Source: CAIWHR01 sp963734575 (GTDB lineage Bacteria > Pseudomonadota > Gammaproteobacteria > Burkholderiales > Casimicrobiaceae). Taken from it: a stretch of DNA of 64,000 bases. The notes below the pieces were generated by a model. That model was not told the origin of the DNA and ran no database searches. It saw nothing but the letters and a program-made list of their open reading frames with translations. Positions 45,924-56,696 of the stretch are shown here, piece after piece. How positions within the stretch are numbered: position 1 is the stretch's first letter; every line of letters begins with the position of its first letter. The stretch is taken from NCBI GenBank assembly GCA_963734575.1, contig CAVTHT010000004.1, forward strand, positions 62,001-126,000, in the 5' to 3' direction. Made by a program: the position numbers and the translations under genes.

Positions 45924-47308
45924 CTAGAAGTGGCCGATCAGCGCGCCGGGGAAGATGCCGATGACCGCGGCACTCGCGAGGCACAGCACGCTCGCGCCGA
46001 ACGCCAGGCGGCGGGTCGCGGTCGGCGTGGCCGCCGCGAGGTCCTGCGGTGCCATGAACATGTACTGGATCACGCGCAGGTAGAAGTAGATGCCGACGTA
46101 GCTGCCCACGAGCCCGAGCACTGCGTAGGTGGTGTAGCCGGCGGCGATGACGTTCTTGAAGATGAGGAACTTCGCCACGAACCCGGGGAAGGGTGGAATG
46201 CCCGCGAGCGACAGCATGGCCATGCCGATCATCAGCGCGGCATAGGGCCGGCGGTGGAACAGCCCCTTCATGTTGTCGAGGCGGTCTCCCGCAGTGTCGT
46301 TGACCGCGGCGGGGAGACAGGCGAAGGCCAGCAGGTTCATCACGCCGTAGGCCATGAGATAGAACACGACGGCCTCGAAGCGGGTCGACCCCTCGCCGAG
46401 GAAGGCATAGAACAGATAGCCCGCGTGCGCGATCGACGAGTACGCGATCATGCGCCGGAAGCTCATCTGCTTCATGGCCGTGAGGTTGCCCCACACGATC
46501 GATACCAGTGGCAGGATCGCGAGCAGGTCCGCCAGCGGACGCAACACGGGTGCGACCGAGAAGAGGCGCACGGCGGCCAGCAGCACGCCGGCCTTGATGA
46601 TGGTGGCCATGTAGGCCGTGACGGGCACCGTCGCGGCTTCGTACGCGTCGGGCGCCCACGCGTGGAACGGCACGATGGCGGCCTTGAGGAAGAACGACAC
46701 CACGATCAGCACCACGGCCGCACGCGCCAGGGTGTCGGGCGAATCGAGCGCCGCGACGAAGCTGGAGAGCGCCAGCGAGCCGGTGCCGCCGTACAGGAGC
46801 GACACGCCCATCAGGAACGTCGCGGTGGCCGCACCGCCGAGCACGAGGTATTTGAGCGCCGCCTCCGCACTTTCGGGTCGCTGGAAGGCGAGGAGCACCA
46901 GCACGTACACCGGGATCGACATCAGCTCGAGGCCGAGGAAGAGCGTCACGAAGCTGTCGGACGAAAGCAGCAGGCAGAAGCCGTAGAGCGACGACAGCAG
47001 CAGGATGTGGAACTTGCTGTCGGTGAACTGCTCGCGCGACAGGAGCAGCACCGGAATCGCGAGAGCGAGCACCACGGCCTTGCCGAGCGCGCCGGCGGGA
47101 CCGATGGAATACTGGCCCGCGAACGGCGCAGCGGTGTAGCCCGACGCATACAGCGCGAAGGCGGCAATGGCGGCGACCGCGACCACGAGCACCGACAGTA
47201 CGAGCGCGCCGCGCGGTCGCTCGGCGACGATCTCGACGACGATGAGAAGAACGATCCCCAGCAACAGCAGGTGCTCGGGGAGCATGGCCGCAAGAACGAC
47301 TTGCCAGC

Positions 47309-47312
<4 letters not shown>
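45924..47312 (-). CDS. nuoN: NADH-quinone oxidoreductase subunit N
   Basis: This 462-residue antiporter-like membrane subunit of complex I has about fourteen helices. Family segments include LGLELMSIPVYVLVLLAFQR with the key Glu, AALKYLVLGGAATATFLMGV, SFFLKAAIVPFHAWAPDAYE with the conserved Lys and MKQMSFRRMIAYSSIAHAGY. The ATG at 47312 overlaps the corrected nuoM stop (ATGA). It is the last gene of the nuo operon and runs convergently into comEC, with only eight bases between the two stops. Confidence 0.95.
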
Positions 47313-49024
<1,712 letters not shown>

Positions 49025-49032
<8 letters not shown>

Positions 49033-50918
49033 GACGCCAGCTCCATGCGAGACAGGCGACGCTGCCGAGCAGCACCAGGAAGGCGTACAGATGCAGGTTG
49101 CCCTGTCTGCACGCGTCCCAGCACGCCGGCGCCGCGCTGCGCGAGACGCGCGAGCCCGTTCAGCGATCCGTCGAGCACCACGCGGTCGCCGACGCGCAGG
49201 AAGACGGCGTCGGAGATCCAGTACAGCGGCCGCGCGAGGACGCGGGCGTAGAGCTCATCGATGAAATACTTGCCATAGAGCAGCCGGTGCAGCCCCATGA
49301 CACGGGTCCGCACGACCTCGGCGCGCGCGCCGCCCCTGGCGTAGAAGAATGCCGCGCCGGCGAGGCCGAGCACCGCGATGATCACGGAGGCTACGACGAC
49401 GTTGTGCTCGAAGTGCTCGAGCTCCGGCCGCACCGTCGCGAGCGGCAGGACCGGCTCGAGGTAGTGCGGGATGGCGATGAAGCCGCCCACCGCCGAGAGC
49501 ACCGCCAGCACCATCAGCACGCCCGTCATCGACAGGGGCGACTCGTGCACGTGGTGCTCGATCTCGGGCGCGATGCGCGACTCGCCCATGAACGTGAGCC
49601 ACATCAGGCGGAACATGTAGAAGGCGGTGAGGGCCGAGGTGATGGCCGCGGTCACGTACAGGAGCTTCGATCCACCGGTCGAACTCGCGAGCGAGAACCA
49701 CAGGATCTCGTCCTTGGAGAAGAACCCCGCGAGTGGCGGGATGCCGGCGATGGCTGCCGTGGCGATGGCGAACGTGACAAAGGTCACCGGAATCTTCCGC
49801 GCGAGGCCGCCCATCTTGGTGATCTCCTGTTCGCCGGACATGGCGTGGATCACGCTGCCGGCGCCAAGGAAGAGGCAGGCCTTGAAGAATGCGTGGGTGT
49901 AGACGTGGAAGATCGCCACGCCGTATGCGCCGACGCCGAGAGCCACGAACATGAGCCCGAGTTGCGAAATCGTGGAGTACGCCAGCACCTTCTTGATGTC
50001 GGTCTGCACGAGCGCGACCGTGGCCGCGAACAGGGCCGTCAGCACGCCGATCACGGCGATCACCTGCGAGGCCTCGGGCGCGTGCAGGTAGAGCCCGTTC
50101 ATGCGCGCGACGAGATACACGCCCGCCGTCACCATGGTGGCGGCATGGATCAGCGCCGACACCGGGGTCGGGCCCGCCATGGCGTCGGGCAGCCATACGT
50201 GCAGCGGGATCTGGGCCGACTTGCCGGTGGCGCCGATGAACAGCAGGATGCCCGCGAGGCTCGCCGAGATCGCCGGCGCCGGGCCGCTCGTGAACGCCGC
50301 GTTGATGCGGTCCATGTCGAGCGTGCCGAACGCGAACCACAGGAGGAACATGCCGAGCAGGAAGCCGGCATCGCCGATGCGGTTGGTGATGAAGGCCTTC
50401 TTGCCGGCCAGCGCCTTTTCCGGATCCTCGAACCAGAAGCCGATCAGCAGATACGACGCGAGCCCCACGCCTTCCCAGCCGACGAACAGGACGAGCAGCG
50501 ACCGGCCGAGCACCAGCAGGAGCATGAAGAACAGGAACAGGTTGAGGTACGCGAAGAACCGGCCGTAGCTCGCGTCGTCCTTCATGTAGCCGGTGGAATA
50601 GATGTGGATGAGCGATCCGACGCCGGTGACGATCAGCACCATCACGGCCGCGAGGCGATCGAAGTAGAACGCGATCTCCAGCGGCTTGCCGCCGAACTGC
50701 GCCCAGGTGTACACGACCTCGACGAGCGGTGCACCGCCGCTCTGCAGCTCGACGAAGCAGCGCAGCGCGGCGAGGAAGGCGAGGATCGGCAGACCGCAGC
50801 CGACGATGGTCACGAAGCGCTTGCCGAGCGGCTTCGCGGCGAACATGGTGGCGAAAAGTCCGTTGAGCACTGCGCCGATCAGCGGCAGCACCACAATCCA
50901 GGTCAGCAGGGCACTCAC
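49025..50918 (-). CDS. nuoL: NADH-quinone oxidoreductase subunit L, one frameshift near the 3' end
   Basis: This is the largest antiporter-like subunit of complex I, about 630 residues, including the long lateral helix at the C terminus. Motifs include LVLFVGWEGVGLASYLLIGF with the key Glu, ATGKSAQIPLHVWLPDAMAG with the conserved Lys, MVTAGVYLVARMNGLYLHAP and FSKDEILWFSLASSTGGSKL. GTG at 50918 is the start, two bases after nuoK. One base near 49105 must be corrected so that the end reads NLHLYAFLVLLGSVACLAWS-WRHV, with a TGA at 49025 inside the first codons of nuoM. Confidence 0.94.
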
Positions 50919-50920
50919 CG

Positions 50921-51223
50921 CTATCCCTTAAGGTCGGCGTAGGCGTCCGCGTCCAGCGTGCGCTTCTCACGCACGATCAGGAGGACGATGGGGATGGCGA
51001 TGGCGATTTCCGCCGCCGCCACGACGAAGATCAGGAACACGAGCACCGCGCCGATCGCGGTCGCGGTCTGCTGCGCGAACGTGACGAGCGAGAGGTTCAC
51101 CCCGTTCAGCATCAGCTCCATGCACATCAGCATGACGAGCACGTTGCGCCGGACGATCACGCCGAGGAGGCCGATCGTGAACAGCGCGATGCTGAGGGAG
51201 AGCAGGAGCTGCAGCTTATCCAT
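50921..51223 (-). CDS. nuoK: NADH-quinone oxidoreductase subunit K
   Basis: This 100-residue membrane subunit has three helices: LLLSLSIALFTIGLLGVIVR, NVLVMLMCMELMLNGVNLSL with the conserved Glu of the proton channel, and GAVLVFLIFVVAAAEIAIAI with a second Glu. It forms part of the E-channel next to the quinone site of complex I. Its ATG at 51223 overlaps the nuoJ stop by eight bases and its TAG lies two bases before the nuoL GTG. Confidence 0.96.
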   Translation of the reverse strand: MDKLQLLLSLSIALFTIGLLGVIVRRNVLVMLMCMELMLNGVNLSLVTFAQQTATAIGAVLVFLIFVVAAAEIAIAIPIVLLIVREKRTLDADAYADLKG

Positions 51224-51737
51224 GGCGCCTTGCCGCTCCCTTGATGACGGCGATCGCCGCGACCACGGCCGCGACGAGCAGTACCGAGGTGAGCTCGAAG
51301 TACAGCCAGTACTCGTTCAGGAACGCGGCCGAGAACTGCTGCAGGTTGAACGACACGGTCGACTTCGCCTGCGCGTACGTGCCGCCGCCGAGACCATAGC
51401 CGAGCGCGGCCAGGAGACACACGCAGCCGACGATGCCCGGAATCAGGAACGGCGAGTAGCGATGGGTGAACGAGTTGTCGCGGACGTCGAGCAGCATGAT
51501 CACGTAGACCATGAAGACCATCACCGCGCTCACGTAGATCAGCACCTGGAAGGCGGCGATGAAGTGCACGCCGAGGAGCCCGTAGACGCCGCCGAGGAAC
51601 ACCATCGTGGAGATGAGGGCCATGGCAACCTGCATCGGATGGCGCAGGACGAGCATCAGCGCGGCCCCGGCCAGCGCGCAGCCGGCAAAGAGATACAGGA
51701 GGAAGCCGTCGAGGTGCTGCAGGAGGCTTTCCATCAT
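51216..51737 (-). CDS. nuoJ: NADH-quinone oxidoreductase subunit J
   Basis: This 173-residue membrane subunit has five hydrophobic segments, including GFLLYLFAGCALAGAALMLV, the pi-bulge-containing helix AAFQVLIYVSAVMVFMVYVI and LTSVLLVAAVVAAIAVIKGA. It takes part in coupling quinone reduction to proton movement in complex I. The start is MMES at 51737, with the first ATG overlapping the nuoI stop. An internal ATG three bases later is equally usable. Confidence 0.95.
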   Translation of the reverse strand: MMESLLQHLDGFLLYLFAGCALAGAALMLVLRHPMQVAMALISTMVFLGGVYGLLGVHFIAAFQVLIYVSAVMVFMVYVIMLLDVRDNSFTHRYSPFLIPGIVGCVCLLAALGYGLGGGTYAQAKSTVSFNLQQFSAAFLNEYWLYFELTSVLLVAAVVAAIAVIKGAARRHG

Positions 51738-52369
51738 GCGTGACCTCGGTTGGACGGCGGCGTCGGCGCCGCGCCGGCAGGCGGATAGGGCTTCGCGACG
51801 TCGCGCTGCGGCTGCCATTGCAGGAGCTCTTCCTTGCCGAGCCACATGCGCGTGCGATCGCCGGAAGGCAGGTGCGGCACTTCCTTCGCCATGCGGATCG
51901 CATCCTCGGGACAGGCTTCCACGCACAGCCCGCAGAAGATGCAGCGCGAGTAGTCGATCTCGAACCGCACGGGGAATTTCGGATGCGCGCGGTCCGTGGG
52001 ATCGAAGCCCGCATCGATCTCGATCACCTTTGCGGGGCACACCGTCGCGCACATGTTGCAGGCGATGCATTGCGGACGACCGTCCGGCCGCTGGGTCAGC
52101 ACGTGCTTGCCGCGGTTGTGCAGCGCGTAGTCGGCGCGGATCTCTTCCGGGTAGTAGGCGGTCAGCGCGCCCTTGCGGCCGGTCATGAACTTGAACATGT
52201 TGCGCAGGAAGACGCCGCCGGTGATCGACAGCCCGCGCAGGATTTCCGGCAGGTAGAGCCGCTCGTAGAGCGTCATCGTCGGCTGGTTCCAGTACTGCTT
52301 GCGCACGTACGACGGAGAGCCTGATGCGGAGGCCGTTCCGGCGACGTCGGCCTGGCGAGCGCGCTTCAT
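51734..52369 (-). CDS. nuoI: NADH-quinone oxidoreductase subunit I (two [4Fe-4S] clusters)
   Basis: This 211-residue peripheral subunit carries two ferredoxin-type motifs, CIACNMCATVCPAKV and CIFCGLCVEACPEDAI, which bind clusters N6a and N6b leading electrons to the quinone-proximal NuoB cluster. Before them the protein has the family YERLYLPEILRGLSITGGVF. An N-terminal extension of about 30 residues (MKRARQADVAGTASASGSPS) is longer than the family's usual start. It is supported by the ATGA overlap with nuoH at 52366-52369, although an internal start cannot be excluded. Confidence 0.95.
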   Translation of the reverse strand: MKRARQADVAGTASASGSPSYVRKQYWNQPTMTLYERLYLPEILRGLSITGGVFLRNMFKFMTGRKGALTAYYPEEIRADYALHNRGKHVLTQRPDGRPQCIACNMCATVCPAKVIEIDAGFDPTDRAHPKFPVRFEIDYSRCIFCGLCVEACPEDAIRMAKEVPHLPSGDRTRMWLGKEELLQWQPQRDVAKPYPPAGAAPTPPSNRGHA

Positions 52370-53520
52370 GCGGCACCTCCGAGGGCCCACAGCCAGACGA
52401 CCGTGACCACGAGATTGGCGAGCGCCAGCGGGAACATGAAGCGCCATGCGAACCACAGCACCTGGTCGTACCGGAAACGGGGCAGCGACCAGCGGATCAG
52501 GATCTGGAAGCTGCACATGACAAAGACCTTCGCCAGGAACACGACCATCTGGGTGAGCAGCACGGCGCCATGGCTCATGGCGATCACGTGGCCGCCGGGC
52601 AGCGTGAAGCCGCTGTCGTTCATGTACGGTAGGTTGTAGCCGCCGAGGAAGAGTGTCGTGAAGAGCGCCCCGATGATCGCGATCTCGATGAACTCCGCGA
52701 ACATGAAGAGGCCCATCTTCATCGCGCTGTACTCGGTGAAGTAGCCGGAGATCAGCTCCGATTCCGCCTCGGGGAGGTCGAACGGGATGCGCTTGTTCTC
52801 GGCGAGGGCCGCCGCCAGGAACAGCGTGGCGGCGAAGGGCTGGTAGAAGATGCCCCACGCGGGCAGGAACCCGAACAGAGTGCCCGACTGCTTCTGCACC
52901 ATCGTCGTCAGGTCGACGGTGCCGTAGACCACGATGAGCCCGAGCAGCGTGAGGCCCATGATCAGCTCGTACGAGATCATCTGCGAGCCGGCGCGCAACG
53001 CACCGAGCATCGAGAACTTGTTCGACGACGACCAGCCGGCGAGCATTGCGCCGATGATGGTCATGCCGCCGAACGCGAACACGATCAGGATGCCGGCGTC
53101 GAGCCGGGCGATCTGCAGCGGATAGGTGCGGTCGCCGAACCATGCCGCGAGCGTCGGCCAGTGCTCGAGCAGCGTCTTCGGCACCATCGTGCCGCCGAAG
53201 GGGATGACCGCGAATACGAGGAGCACGGGCGCGAACACCACCCACGGCGCGACGGCGTACGCGTACCAGTCGTACGTCTTCGGCTTGAAGTCCTCCTTGA
53301 GGAGCATCTTGAGACCGTCCGCGATGCCGTGGAAGAGTCCCATCCACACCAGCTTGATGTTGCTGAACGGCAGGCGCAGGTAAGCGCGGTTGGCGCCGAT
53401 GCGATCCGCCATGATCGCCGCCTGCTTGCGCTCGACCCAGGTCAGGACCGTGCCAAACCCGGGCAATACGGCGAGGGCGTAGGCGATGAAGAGCAGCGCG
53501 ACGACGAGGTCCTGGGTCAT
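52366..53520 (-). CDS. nuoH: NADH-quinone oxidoreductase subunit H
   Basis: This 384-residue membrane subunit forms the quinone chamber at the junction of the two arms of complex I. It has ALAVLPGFGTVLTWVERKQA, DRIGANRAYLRLPFSNI, FLPAWGIFYQPFAATLFLAA, the conserved acidic loop NKRIPFDLPEAESELISGYF and YSAMKMGLFMFAEFIEIAII. Eight or nine helices are evident. The ATG at 53520 overlaps the nuoG stop (ATGA). Confidence 0.96.
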   Translation of the reverse strand: MTQDLVVALLFIAYALAVLPGFGTVLTWVERKQAAIMADRIGANRAYLRLPFSNIKLVWMGLFHGIADGLKMLLKEDFKPKTYDWYAYAVAPWVVFAPVLLVFAVIPFGGTMVPKTLLEHWPTLAAWFGDRTYPLQIARLDAGILIVFAFGGMTIIGAMLAGWSSSNKFSMLGALRAGSQMISYELIMGLTLLGLIVVYGTVDLTTMVQKQSGTLFGFLPAWGIFYQPFAATLFLAAALAENKRIPFDLPEAESELISGYFTEYSAMKMGLFMFAEFIEIAIIGALFTTLFLGGYNLPYMNDSGFTLPGGHVIAMSHGAVLLTQMVVFLAKVFVMCSFQILIRWSLPRFRYDQVLWFAWRFMFPLALANLVVTVVWLWALGGAA

Positions 53521-54950
53521 GCCGTCACTCCCGCGGTCGTGGCGAGGGCGGCGAACAGGGCCTCGGCATCGAGCACGTTCGGGCCCTTGCGGAAGCACGG
53601 CTCGAACCGGCTCACGACACCTTCGAAGTTGGTGTAGCTGCCGGCACGCTCGGTCTGGATGCTGATCGGCAGGAACACGTCCGCGTAGCCGTTCTCGGGC
53701 AGAACATAGCTGCCGAGGAAGATGACGCGCACGCCGCGGGGCAGGTTGGCGAAGTTGAAGCCTTCGCCCCACACCAGCACGAGGTCGGTGCCCGCCGGGA
53801 ACGCGATGGGAGCGCTGCCGAAGAGCGCCTGCGCCGTCGCGGTGTTGGGGTTCTTGTCGGCGCGGATGAGGAGCTCGTCCTCGACCACTTCACCCGGTGC
53901 AGCGACACAGTCGGTCTTCACGAAGGCCGTCACGCGTCCACCGAGCGATGCCTTGAACGCCGCAAGCTCCTCGTTCGACGCCCAGTTGGAGACCAGCGCC
54001 ACCGGTTTGCGCGCCTGCGCGAGGAGCGTGCGCGCGGCATCGGTGGCGGCGGCGACCGTCACGGCCCTGGCCTTCAGCATGGGCGTGTCGGCGCGCGGGC
54101 GCTCGAAGATGCGCGCGAGATCGCGTCCCTTGTTGCAGATCCACGGTCCGTTCACGTCCGGGTTCTCGTGCGGGGTGACCCGCGCGATGGCGTCGTTCTG
54201 GCGTGCGTCGAGGGTGCGCACCTGCCATTCCGGCTTGCGGTGCCAGACGTCCACGGTGCAGCCGCGCGCGCACCCGGGACAGACCGAGGGCGTCGCCTTC
54301 AGGTACCACACGCGCGCCTTGTGCAGGAACGATTTCGACAGCAGCGCACCGACCGGGCAGATGTCGATCACGTTGTCGGAGTAGGCGTCGCGCTCGAACG
54401 AGCCGTCTTCCGCCGCGCGCACCACGGACACGTCGCCGCGGTCCTTGATGCCGAGCCCGTTCGATCCCGAGACCTCGCGCGTGAAGCGCACGCAGCGCGA
54501 GCACAGGATGCAGCGCTCGTTGTCGAGCACGATCCGCGAGCTCGCGTCGTAATATTTCGTGACGTGCACCTTCGGGTCGACCGACCCGGCGGCATCGCCG
54601 TTGTACGTGTAGTGGTAGTCCTGCAGCGTGCACTCGCCCGCCTTGTCGCACACCCCGCAGTCCACCGGGTGGTTGAGCAGCAGGAACTGCAGCGTCATCC
54701 TGCGGTGCTGCTGCACGAGCTCGGAATCCGTGAGCACGCGCATGCCTTCGGCGACCGGCATGTTGCAGGCGATCTCGACCCACTCCTTGCCTTCGGGCTG
54801 CACGACGCAGATGCGGCAGTTGCCGGCGATCGACAGGTTCGGGTGCCAGCAGAAGTACGGGATGAAGAAGCCGTTGGCGAGCGCGGCCTGCAGGACCGTC
54901 TGGCCCTTTTCTGCCTGCACCGACTGCCCGTTGATGAAGATCTCAGGCAT
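53517..54950 (-). CDS. nuoG: NADH-quinone oxidoreductase subunit G, compact form
   Basis: This is the large Fe-S subunit of the peripheral arm. All cluster motifs are present: [2Fe-2S] YFCWHPNLSIAGNCRICVV with a following IACNMPV, the His-Cys3 [4Fe-4S] HPVDCGVCDKAGEC, CILCSRCVRFTREV with DICPVGA, and the distal CPGCARGCTVDVW with PWICNKGR. The protein is only 477 residues, whereas I would expect about 700-800 in this class. The molybdopterin-oxidoreductase-like part after the last cluster is reduced to about 230 residues but ends naturally in FEGVVSRFEPCFRKGPN. The ATG at 54950 overlaps nuoF. No frameshift is evident, so the short form looks real. Confidence 0.92.
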   Translation of the reverse strand: MPEIFINGQSVQAEKGQTVLQAALANGFFIPYFCWHPNLSIAGNCRICVVQPEGKEWVEIACNMPVAEGMRVLTDSELVQQHRRMTLQFLLLNHPVDCGVCDKAGECTLQDYHYTYNGDAAGSVDPKVHVTKYYDASSRIVLDNERCILCSRCVRFTREVSGSNGLGIKDRGDVSVVRAAEDGSFERDAYSDNVIDICPVGALLSKSFLHKARVWYLKATPSVCPGCARGCTVDVWHRKPEWQVRTLDARQNDAIARVTPHENPDVNGPWICNKGRDLARIFERPRADTPMLKARAVTVAAATDAARTLLAQARKPVALVSNWASNEELAAFKASLGGRVTAFVKTDCVAAPGEVVEDELLIRADKNPNTATAQALFGSAPIAFPAGTDLVLVWGEGFNFANLPRGVRVIFLGSYVLPENGYADVFLPISIQTERAGSYTNFEGVVSRFEPCFRKGPNVLDAEALFAALATTAGVTA

Positions 54951-56235
54951 ACGCGACCTCGAGGTTGCCGTCGCAGCGCGAGCGTTTGTGCTCGATGAAG
55001 TACTCGAACTCGTCGCGATACTTGTTGAGGATGCCGATGGTCGCGTAGCCGGCGGCATCACCCATGCCGCAGATCGTGGTGCCGTCGTTGAACTTCGAGA
55101 TCTGGTACATGCGTGCGATGTCCTCGGGCCGCCCGCCGCCCGCGATGATCCGGTCGATCGTGCGATGCAGCCAGCCCATGCCTTCGCGGCATGGCGTGCA
55201 CTGGCCGCAGGATTCGTGGTGATAGAAGCGCAGCATCACCTGCAGCAGGCGAACCATGCAGGTGCCTTCGGCGATGACGATCATGCCTCCGGAGCCCATG
55301 GAGGACCCCGCGGCTTCGACGGCGCCGTGGTCGAGCACGAGGGTCTCGATCTCCGCCGCCGTGAGGACCTTGGTCGAAATGCCGCCCGGGATCACGCACT
55401 TCAGCGCCTTGCCCCCCAGGATGCCGCCGCAGTCCTCGTACAGGAACTTCTTCCACGGGTAGCCGAGCTCGACTTCGTAGACGCCGGGCTTCGCGATGTG
55501 ACCGGAGATCGAGATGAGGCGCGTGCCCGGGCACTTGGCCGTGCCGACCTGATGGAACGCCTCTGCGCCCATGTTGATGATGCCGGCCACGTTCGACAGC
55601 GTCTCGACGTTCTGCACGACCGTGGGGCGCTGGTACAGGCCCTTCACGGTCAGGCGCGGCGGGCGGTTGCGCGGGTAGCCCCGTTTGCCCTCGATCGACG
55701 TGATCAATCCCGAGGCTTCGCCGCACACGTACGAGCCTGCGCCGCGATAGATGAGGATGTCGAGCGACAGGCCCGAGCCGAGGATGTTCTCGCCGAGATA
55801 GCCGGCGGCATACGCTTCGTCGATCGCGCCCTGCAGGCGGCGGAACGGCAGGTCGAACTCGCCGCGCATGTACACGAAGGCGCTGCGCACCTGCAGCGCG
55901 TAGCTGGCGATGATCATCGATTCGACGAGGAGGTGCGGAGCGTTCTCGAGGATCCAGCGATCCTTGAACGTGCCGGGCTCGCCTTCGTCGGCGTTGGCGC
56001 AGAGGTAATGCGGCTGGCCATCGTTCAGCTTCACCACCGCCCACTTCCGTCCGACCGGGAAGGCGGCGCCGCCGCGGCCCTGCAGCCCGGAGGCCGTGAT
56101 CTCGGCGGTGACTTCCTCGGGCTTCATCTGCAGAGCCTTGGCCAGCGCGCCATAGCCGCCGCGGCCGCGGTAATCGACGAGGAGGTGCGAGGTCGGGGTG
56201 AGCTCGAAGCCCGTGATGAGCTTGCGGCCGGTCAT
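54943..56235 (-). CDS. nuoF: NADH-quinone oxidoreductase subunit F (FMN/NADH-binding)
   Basis: This 430-residue subunit holds the NADH and FMN sites and cluster N3. It has ITASGLQGRGGAAFPVGRKW and LCANADEGEPGTFKDRWILE around the flavin and nucleotide, ILGSGLSLDILIYRGAGSYV followed by CGEASGLITSIEGKRGYPRN, and the [4Fe-4S] motif HESCGQCTPCREGMGW with a later Cys in DGTTICGMGD. It begins at 56235, overlapping the nuoE stop by four bases. It works with NuoE and NuoG as the NADH-dehydrogenase module. Confidence 0.97.
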   Translation of the reverse strand: MTGRKLITGFELTPTSHLLVDYRGRGGYGALAKALQMKPEEVTAEITASGLQGRGGAAFPVGRKWAVVKLNDGQPHYLCANADEGEPGTFKDRWILENAPHLLVESMIIASYALQVRSAFVYMRGEFDLPFRRLQGAIDEAYAAGYLGENILGSGLSLDILIYRGAGSYVCGEASGLITSIEGKRGYPRNRPPRLTVKGLYQRPTVVQNVETLSNVAGIINMGAEAFHQVGTAKCPGTRLISISGHIAKPGVYEVELGYPWKKFLYEDCGGILGGKALKCVIPGGISTKVLTAAEIETLVLDHGAVEAAGSSMGSGGMIVIAEGTCMVRLLQVMLRFYHHESCGQCTPCREGMGWLHRTIDRIIAGGGRPEDIARMYQISKFNDGTTICGMGDAAGYATIGILNKYRDEFEYFIEHKRSRCDGNLEVAYA

Positions 56236-56696
56236 GGCAGCTTCTCGAGCACGGCGTCGATCTTCTCGAAGCTCATGCTTTCGTGATACGCATCGTTGAT
56301 CATCACCACGGGTGCCGTGCCGCACGAGCCGAGGCACTCCACGGTGGAAAGCGTGAAGCGGCCGTCGGCGGTCGTTTCGCCGGGCGTGATGCCGAGCTTT
56401 TGCTGGAGGTGACCGAGGATCCTTTCGGCGCTGCGCATCGAGCACGACACGTTGCGGCAGACCTGCAGGTGCCAGCGTCCGATGGGCTTCGTGCGGTACT
56501 GCGTGTAGAAGGAGAGCACTTCCTCGATCTGGATGCGTGGCACGCCGAGGTATTCGACGAGCCCGTCGATGTCGGTTTCGGCGATGTAGCCACGGTCTTC
56601 CTGGATGCGACGCAGGCACGGCAGCACGAGCGAGGAGTCGAAACCCTCGGGAAAGCGCTTGCGCAGCGCGTCGAACTCGGGGATGAGGTGTTTCAT
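56232..56696 (-). CDS. nuoE: NADH-quinone oxidoreductase subunit E ([2Fe-2S] thioredoxin-like)
   Basis: This 154-residue subunit has an N-terminal helical bundle and a C-terminal thioredoxin-like [2Fe-2S] domain with the two cysteine pairs CRNVSCSM and CLGSCGTAP (cluster N1a). The start of the family domain, FDSSLVLPCLRRIQEDRGYI, is evident. It overlaps nuoD and nuoF by four bases on either side. Confidence 0.96.
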   Translation of the reverse strand: MKHLIPEFDALRKRFPEGFDSSLVLPCLRRIQEDRGYIAETDIDGLVEYLGVPRIQIEEVLSFYTQYRTKPIGRWHLQVCRNVSCSMRSAERILGHLQQKLGITPGETTADGRFTLSTVECLGSCGTAPVVMINDAYHESMSFEKIDAVLEKLP

